Of a stretch of 64,000 bases of DNA, positions 56,354 to 64,000 are shown piece after piece. The first letter of the stretch is position 1, and every line of letters begins with the position of its first letter. The position numbers and the translations under genes are program-made. The notes below the pieces were generated by a model, which was not told the origin of the DNA, made no database searches, and was given only the letters and a program-made list of their open reading frames with translations. The DNA is from Ilex aquifolium (taxonomy: Eukaryota; Streptophyta; Magnoliopsida; Aquifoliales; Aquifoliaceae): NCBI GenBank assembly GCA_951799425.1, contig OX637403.1:23402811-23466810 (forward strand). Direction: 5' to 3'.

Positions 56354-59300
56354 CTGCAAAAGAAGAATTGGGATTTGAATTCTTATTACGATAATCTGTG
56401 AGTTCAGCGGCACGCCTACATATCTCTTGTCCATGACGTGCATCTCCTAAAATAGCTGCCACCTGATATGATATTAAAAATGCAAGGAGGGCGACAAAAA
56501 CTCAAAAACCAACTGAGAAGGAGAATCCATTAGGTATCTATCTCAGCAGATGAATGTAAAAGTAAAATCAAGCGTATCAGAAATAGCATGAGAATCAACC
56601 TTTCTTGAAGCAAATTATATATCTTGTTTTTCAAATGCATCAATTCTTTTTAGACGACTTGAAATGATTTCTTGAAGTTGTTGATAATTATAGGGACCAA
56701 AGCTCAGCCAGTGTATACCCATACGGCTTGAAATACGGGGAAGCAACATCTCCAGAAGATCCATAGTATTTGCAATCCCTAATTAATGTCATAAAAAATT
56801 AAGTTCAAATTCGTACAAGAATAAATTCCTACCTATTACAATCAATTTGGAATGTGGCTTAGTAGGCCAATCAAGAATGTTATACAGAACCTGATAAAGA
56901 AGGGGTTGTCGGTAAATAACACTTTAATTTTGGAAATTTGATATTGATTTTGACTACTGATACTATTGCTTAGTAAAATGCCTAATTTACCGATTGGTTT
57001 CGAGTTACAAGAAGATCAAGTTCAACAATAAGCATAATACAAGGCCGGTTGTCCTCCCTGTCAATTTTGTTTCTATTTGAGAAACACTCATTCAGCAAGT
57101 GGAGAGCCTTTTTCCAACTGACCCTGTGTCCACTTAAAACTTCATAAATAACCAAATAATGGATGTAAAGATAGATGGGAAAATGAGTTCACGCTTTCAA
57201 AAATCTTGACAGCGACCACATTAACTGTGACTCCTTACCTTGTAAATGTTCTCAGCTGATGCCAATTTCAAACCTTTAATCTCCACAAAACAGTAAGGTT
57301 TAATACTTCCTGCATCAACCTCAGACCTTAGACTCCTCATTACTGCAAGTACACTCATTGTCTGCAATTTGGCGGTGATAATGAAAAACAAATAAGTAAA
57401 TTTAACAGGCTAAAATATCAAGAAATGACCTATACGGCTATACCCTATTTATCCAGCCCCAAAGGTTATATTTTCACAGTTGATAGATTCTATCTTGTAG
57501 TACCAAGGACTCCATGAATGTACAGACATCGTCCAAGGAATTGATCATCACATATGGCACCTTTTATAAATGCAGTTATCTCTTCCATTTCTCTGCATAG
57601 CAGAACATGCCCCTATTAGACGGTGAACACAAAAAATCCTGAATTATACTTTTCAAGTCAAGCGTACTTATTTCTACAAGGAAGAAATTTGGGTAAAGTT
57701 GCCAACAATAACGTTGCTTTTGCCTGTTCAAGTTCAGTCTGCTTGTGGCATCTCACATGTTCCGGGATTTTCTTTGTCCCTATTTTCTGAAGTCCAAAGA
57801 TTTGCCCCTTTCGCGAGTTCTGTAGCGTTAAAAAATGACTTCTTCTTCAAACAGCCACCAGACTATTAACAACATAATCTAATAAAGGAAAAGCCCATAC
57901 TGCAACCACTGATGTGTGGGCCATTGTTCAGCGACTAAATTCCTATGTTTCTCTTCATGTTCCATGTCTTCTGTTTCAGAGTCAGAATCCTTGCAAGAAC
58001 TCCAATCTTCATAACTGTCAACTTCTTCATCATCCTACCAAATGAGAGTGAGAATATAGATTATAAGCAAATGCCAATGACTTCCTTCCCCCAAATGCAC
58101 TTAATTTTATGAGAGCTTACCCCTTCACAATTGTCAATCTCTGCAATACGCTTGAAAGTATGCCAATGTATGTCATATTCATATTCACATAAATAAACAT
58201 CATCACCATTGCTTTCCTTGGCAAATTCTTTGGGATTCATAACATAACAATACCTTATAAGAGACTCCATCTACAGAAAAAGAATTAACATAAAAAGTTA
58301 AGGGAAGACAATACAGCTCTTAAACAAAGTGTCATTGTAGGAAGTCACAGAATAATAAGCAAACAAAAGATTGTGAGAGTGTGTTTGGTCCAACAAACAA
58401 TTGGAAAGGACAGACAATTAAGTGAAGATAGCAAAGTTAAAAATGATACTCAATAAGCCTATAAAGCAAGACATCTATAATCCAAACTCAATTTGCACTA
58501 ACTGGAAATTCGATTCAATTACATGCCTAATTTATGTCATACTTTAATAGTACAAGCATGGAGTAAGAAAGCAAGTAAGCTTTCTTTATGCACTTTTTCT
58601 CTGCAGTAAGAGAAACCCAATATACTAGAATCACACACAGCACTTTATATTCCTAAAGTGTGCCCTTCATCTTCCTAACGTGTTGTTCTAACATGATTTT
58701 TCAAGCTTGGAAAATCACCTGATGAGTTCCATTCTCCACCACAAATTATTGGGGCTAGGGTTCAAAAGTCACAATGCCTATAGCTTAAAGAACTAGCAAT
58801 TTCAATTGAAAATTTTGAAAGATCAAAAGATCTGAGACCATGTGCGTGCTGAAATGTATAGGTGGTCTTCCTTAATTTTCATTTGCTCTACAGTAAAAGC
58901 ATTCTGATCGAACATCTAGATGACTGATTCTGTTGTGAAGATTCTTCCAATCCCTAAAGGAATCTGCATGTGTGTCTTATTAACATCGGTGCATTCATTT
59001 ATTGACATTCACTTCCATTTGTGCACTGCCAAAGGAAAACCATATCTTGATGTAGATTGATCCATTGAAAATTAAAATTTCTAATATGGCATAGTAAAAA
59101 TCGCTAGAAACACTGAAAGAACCCAAAGTACATTGGCACACACCCAATCAACAAATTATCGAATAAACAACAGGAAATGGCATATGTTACCTCAATATCA
59201 GCAAAATCGTTGGTCTGATAGAGATCCCTCCTTAAATTATGTGGTTGTCTTCTAGGGGCAGTTTCTTCAAGAATTATATACCAACGTCCCCAAAACAAAT

Positions 59301-60163
59301 AACCACCATCCACCATTAACAATAGATTCATTAAGACAAACTATAGTAATTTCATGTCATTTCTTAAGGTAAACTGTACCTCTGAATGTGAGCCGCCCAT
59401 AAATCACTTGAAAGAAGTTTCTCCCTTGCAGTCCTTGGTCGTTTCTTCCCTGCTAGTGGCTGAGGTACTTCAACCTTTTACCTCAATTTTTTTGCCTCAA
59501 AATAATCACAAATTCAATCTCCTTCTAGGACCTCTTTCAGTGGCGGTTTTAATCATTTCAAATGAAACTCACCCAAACAATCATCACATTCAATCATCAC
59601 AGCCTTGCCAGTCTTGAGACAAACCCTAAACTCCTCCACTTCTGGGTCTTCCTCATCCGAGCTTGCATCCTCTCTTCTCTTCACATACATATCGTCCCCG
59701 TCAAAAACTCACCCCCATCATATTTCACGTTCTTATAATACACGCTTTTCTTTGATCCCCCGGAACTCTTCAAAACCCTAATTTTGTCGGTGCTCACTTT
59801 GTTTTCATTAAATTTTTTTTTTTTTTTGGCCTCGTAATGATCCGGTGATACGGGTACCAATGAACTATTGATTGGATCAATGCCCGATTTTGATTTCGAT
59901 GCATTGGCATTCTGGGTGGATTTCGGGTTATGAGTAACTGATTTTTGGTATGTTTCGGAATTGAAGTGAAGGGATTTTGGGAGGGAAGATCTGGCTAGTG
60001 GTGGAACAGGGGAGGAGATGAGGCGGGGAGAGCGGCGGCGAGGGCTCGCAGGGATTGGAGTGGTTGGGGTAGGTGTAGGGGAACAATAGTGTGGGCTTTG
60101 TTGCTTAGGGTTCTTGTGAGGAGGTGAAGATTGCTTTGATTTCGTCTTTGGGGTTTCATCCAT
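56354..60163 (-). pseudogene. ORC1: ORC1 pseudogene, right copy (N-terminus to AAA+)
   Basis: Exon-like blocks: 60163-59380, about 59320-59191, 58270-58121, 58034 to about 57895, 57819-57668, 57592-57494, 57361-57239, 57152-56991, 56890-56833, 56778-56600, 56462-56354. The start MDETPKTKSKQSS, then a Pro/Ser-rich basic N-terminus, a PHD-finger region, BAH-type residues (GRWYIILEETAPRRQPHNLR), an acidic linker and the AAA+ part. Breaks: a one-base shift at about 59697; stops at 59553-59555, 59514-59516 and 59478-59480 in the PHD region; a PHD Cys changed to Phe; the P-loop exon one base short (99 against 100 nt) with donor AT for GT; acceptor TTG for CAG before 57152; Walker B LIVELD (Asp to Val); a stop at 56615-56617. 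The 3' exons are missing. It cannot make ORC1. Confidence 0.92.
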
Positions 60164-60683
60164 TGAGGCGAACGTGTGGTAGAGATTGCAGATGTGCAAC
60201 TTAGTGTTTGTGTGTCAACGACGCTGACGAGGTTGACGATACGGCCTGCTCAACTTTTTTGAAGATCAACTTATAAACCAAGAATGTTCCAATACCTATT
60301 AAACCATGAGGGAAAACTGGTTTTGCAACCCAATTGAACTTTCATTCATGAAACTCAGGAAAGACAACCGTTGAATTGAATGATTAAAAAATGACAAGAT
60401 ATATTTCATCTCCTCAATTCCTTATTAAAAAAAATTGATGTTCATGGACACCAATAATCTAGAGAAGACAGAACATAAAAAAAAATAAGAAGAACATGTC
60501 CACCAATATTTCCAATTACAATATGGACCACCAATGCCCATAAAACATTACTAATATCAATTGTTTCTGGGTAAATTCAGAGAGATTGGGTAGATTCATG
60601 GTGAATTAAATACACCAGATCAAATATTGTCAAATACAAAGACACAAAGTTCAAATACACACACACATACAAAGAGATGCACA

Positions 60684-60698
60684 CCCCCCCCCCCCCCC
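60684..60698. repeat. Poly-C run in a CA/GA-rich patch
   Basis: Fifteen C in a row, flanked by ACACAC (60650-60683 and 60735-60755) and GAGAGA (60767-60781). Such runs often mark assembly or sequencing uncertainty. Confidence 0.9.
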
Positions 60699-61233
60699 AA
60701 ATGAACCAGATACACACATAGAGTTGCAGACCACCCACCCAGATGCACACACACACGGATGCATACAGAGAGAGAGAGAGATGTTAAAATAAACAATAAT
60801 ATACCCTAGATCTGAAATAATAGAGTACTAGCGATAACCTATGCCTGAAGGCACTGTGCAATTCAAAAAATCGAAACTTGATCGTGGACACGAAAAAAAT
60901 CAAGTATTGAACATAGACACGCACTAATCTGGAAGCTTAAACTACATTCTTAAGACACCCGCGTTTACATACATGCTCAATAAAGTTTCGTGAAGACAAA
61001 TTTCAGAGAAGAAAACCCAAAGTTTAATAATTAACGTACCATAAATTTAAAGTGAAAATTCATAAATTTTATATGCTTGAACTACATGCCTGATTAAAAC
61101 TGACAGTAGTGCTCATAAATATATACTCAAAAGTCAACTTACAGAGATTTGAAAATGTATGCCATGAAATATCTATGCATAAAGGCACACTAAACAAAAA
61201 AAAATCGTCAATATTTAACAAAAGTTCAATTAT

Positions 61234-61322
61234 GTTCAATTATATTCTCTACTCTAGATTAGTTACGTTCGATTATACTCTCTACTTTAGATTAGTTACG
61301 TTCAATTATGCTCTCTGCTCTA
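61234..61322. repeat. 33-bp tandem repeat, about 2.6 copies
   Basis: Unit contains TTCAATTATATTCTCTACTC followed by TAGATTAGTTACG, with a few substitutions between copies. Confidence 0.8.
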
Positions 61323-62453
61323 AGTTTGTTCTCTGTATAGGCAATTACTCTATGTCGCAATCACAACCCAAATTCAATTATTGGAGTCAATATCACACCC
61401 CAATCCAGCCTTAATGTAAAAAAAATTACAACCATCCCAATAATATAAGCACTGGTGATAAAAGGTAAAATACAAAAAATATCAACTTGGTATGCAAAAA
61501 ATTTTAATTTGTTAGTTCTTTAACCTGTAAACACAGTTTTCATAACCAAACCACGATAGTTGACATAAAAAATACAATGTTATTCCTCAAAGTGCCCAAA
61601 CTCATAACCAAAATCCAATTTTCTTCCTCAACATCGCACATTAACACTTCATGTCACCAATTGCAAAAAAGCACACAAAGAAATTGAACAGTTTTGATAA
61701 ACATAATATTCCACCTCAGTTGGTGTACCAAATTCACAAAACTTATTGATAAAATCCTCCTTTTTAGTTCTAATTTATACTTCTCACGTCAAACAACAGC
61801 ATAAGCTAAAATATATTAAAGTGACATTACTGCATCAGCAATTCAAAAACAAGTAAAAATGAGCAATTCAAATGGCAGAGGAGCAATTTAACATAGTTGA
61901 AGTGTTGTATTTGGTAGTCCATTGTTGGAGGAGCTTGCCTACTATTTTCCATTAGATCTAGCATCTGTTGTTGCGGTTGTCTTTTTCTAATCCTTTAAAA
62001 CAATTAATAGTAGATGTGAAATGACACTACCTCAACGATAAGGAGGCGATTAAGATTACGTTCTTCATGGATGACACCATCTATACTATTTTTCCAAAGC
62101 AACTGGACCTATAAATATGCGAAAAATTTAAATATAAGTACTTTGATATCTATATAGGTAAGAAGTAATAATAAAATGGGAGAAAAGAAATTCATCTTAC
62201 AGTTTTCTATAAGTCTTCAATCGTCTGTAATAAAATGAGTGAAAAATATTACCATAAGTATCTAATTAAACAAACCTCTAGTGGTGACTAACTATGGTAA
62301 ACAACGGAACAAATTTTGAACGGTTCTACGTAACACAAAAATTTATACATTCAAAAAAAAAAGAGAATTCTTCCAAGATCATGTTTCTATTCATACATGC
62401 ATATTTAAACAAACATGCGAGTTCAATAAAGAATTGGATGACAATTCTCTTTT

Positions 62454-64000
62454 TGTAACACCCCGCATTTTCTTTTATATATGTATATAGATATATAGTA
62501 AATAATTGTTGTAAAAATGTGGATATGTGTAGTGATGTGTGTTTGAATTTGGTAGATTGGAAAAGTAGAGATTTAAAATATTGGTTGAAATAATAATTGA
62601 AATTTGGTTTTTAATAAGTGAAAATAGGAAATTTTAGGTCCTAGAACTTGTATTAAATAGGTTTGGTGTAGAAATATGTGTTGGAGAGGTTTGGGATGGA
62701 TTTGGTTGGCTTAGAAATGGATTGGAAATGGAAAAAAAAAAGGGATGAAACAGGCTGTGAACAGTGCACGTAAACTGTGCACTGGCTGCAACTTCAAGCG
62801 CGATTTCGACCTTGATGCAGTCAATATCTCTCAAAACTCAAAACATGAAAGTTGTAGATATCTTTCGTGGAATTCCATATCATCTTGAATCATCTCAATC
62901 GGAGCTCGGATGAGAGAGTTATGCCCATTCTAAGAAAACTGGTCTGGTGTTTGCCGAAACAGTAAAAACAATCGGGATTTTTGTGTTTTAAAACACCATT
63001 TTAAGCCCCGTTTGTCCCATTCTTCCATTCCACGCTCACCACAAACCTCTTAGAGCCCTAGGAGAAGATAAAGGGAAGAAGAAAAGGGAGAAAGAGAGTC
63101 TCTAAACCTTGGGCTTTGGTTTGAAATTCTTGATTTCAAGGTAGGGGATTTTCTCTCAATCTCTCACATTGAGGCTAGGTATATATATATATATGTTTCT
63201 TCACTCTCCTTCTCATATATATAATATGAAATACATGATTCTTGTTCTATTTGTAATAAATGTCATGTTTTGAACAATATGAAGGGTGGGTAACCACCAA
63301 AGTTCTATTTTTTTTTATCTTCAAAACCCTAGTTTTCAAGAAAATGGGATTTTCTCCTAATTTCTTCTTTGTCTTTGATTTCAAAACTTTAGTGTTGAAT
63401 ATTGTATAACAAAATGATATAGATTACGATCTCTTGCGTATTTTCTTGGATTATTCGATTATATGACAAATGTGAAAAATTGGGGATTTTTACTATATTT
63501 GGGAAATTGTTGTGAATTGTGAATATTCTTGGTTTCCTCATTGTATGGTTGTTGTGATGGACTTGGATTACCTTCGAGAGATGTCGTAGAGTGTTAGAGG
63601 TTAGTCTATCCCAGTGGGAGTGAGATGGTTGCCTAATGCTCGTAGTGGATCGTTGTTGTGACCGCGATCACTGTTGTTCACATATATATCGAGGAAAAGG
63701 GTTAGTATACTCGACACCTTGGGAGGATTTCGTCAATGCCGTAGGAGACTGTACACGCCCTTCCTAAAGAGATTTGTGATTGTTGGTTGGAATTGGTGGA
63801 CTAAGTATGATCATTGGGTAGATTCACGGGAAGCAATCAACATACATGGTACAGGGATGAACCAAAAATACATGGAATCAGGAGTTGGGTCGTTCTTGCC
63901 GATGCATTGGTATGGGACAATGCATGGGGAGAAGTCCTTCTTAAATAGCTTAAATTGAAATTTTGTTTATCGATGCTAAACTCACTTTATTTTTTTTAAT
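62454..64000 (+). repeat. Partial LTR related to element II, cut by window end
   Basis: Starts TGTAACACCCCGCATTTTC, matching the reverse complement of the element II LTR end (TGTAACACCCCGAATTTTC). Further homology covers the TA tract region and AAGGTAGGGGATTTTCTCTC near 63140. It carries GTGCAC palindromes (about 62764-62785) and the shared module (62838-62925: AAAACATGAAAGTTGTAGAT, ATCTCAATCGGAGCTCGGAT, GAGTTATGCCC). The right end is outside the window, so solo LTR and full element cannot be told apart. The open frame at 63674-63958 has no recognisable domain. Confidence 0.82.

Larger units (their letters stand above)
60164..62453. other. Upstream region of the ORC1 pseudogene, no gene seen
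   Basis: AT-rich, with no convincing ORF or RNA gene. It may contain the old ORC1 promoter next to 60163; I see no clear E2F-type site (TTTSSCGC). Simple repeats are listed separately. Confidence 0.55.

Noticed and set aside
59104..59331. Separate small gene
   Set aside because: It is the BAH-region exon of the ORC1 pseudogene read with intron sequence on both sides.
60684..60698. Poly-C run as a G-quadruplex or regulatory site
   Set aside because: A single homopolymer beside other simple repeats; sequencing or assembly uncertainty is more likely.
63674..63958. Possible gene at the right edge
   Set aside because: Lies within the partial LTR, has no domain, and the LTR end is outside the window.

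Overview
The window looks like repeat-rich nuclear DNA from a flowering plant. The evidence is intron-containing ORC1 exons of plant type, Athila-like Ty3/gypsy elements with tRNA-Asp primer sites, a chromodomain Ty3/gypsy element of Tekay/Del type with an initiator-Met primer site, an L1-type LINE, and a small hAT-type element. I cannot name the species. I see no intact host gene, no RNA gene and no CRISPR array.

Layout. 1-3011: 3' half of a broken ORC1 copy (minus strand) joined to a LINE fragment; both are duplicated at 51.97-57.86 kb. 3012-39902: a decayed Athila-like element, called III here (plus strand), with gag, protease, RT, RNase H, integrase and a small extra ORF. Element I (4259-22917, minus strand, TSD GAGTT) sits inside III's 5' LTR. 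Element II, a nearly intact chromovirus (6744-16025, minus strand, TSD CAATC), sits inside I. Element V (29798-36604, minus strand, TSD CACGT), young and without pol, sits inside III's extra ORF. 39903-49510: element IV (plus strand), related to V, also without pol, carrying a 657-bp hAT-like insertion and a 2.4-kb internal duplication. 49.8-55.4 kb: a degenerate LINE (minus strand) with a solo LTR inside it (52477-54896, TSD CTGAT). 56354-60163: a second ORC1 copy with its 5' end, also a pseudogene. 62454-64000: the start of another LTR related to that of element II, cut by the window end.

How the parts relate. I, III, IV and V share a 3' architecture: a block of about 90 nt, then a perfect 8-bp hairpin whose stem has changed by paired substitutions, then the polypurine tract and an LTR starting TGATTAACC or TGATGAGC. 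I, IV and V lack RT and integrase. They look like non-autonomous partners of an autonomous family of which III is a dead member. I and III also share a small basic Cys/His ORF downstream of gag-pol that I do not recognise.

The most unusual signal is in the LTRs. Three LTR families carry hairpins in which a constant loop is flanked by arms that differ from copy to copy yet stay complementary. Separately, LTRs of different clades share a palindrome cluster next to a conserved stretch of about 90 nt. The relative order of insertions follows from the nesting. All mutation descriptions come from reading the sequence, with no alignment program or database search.
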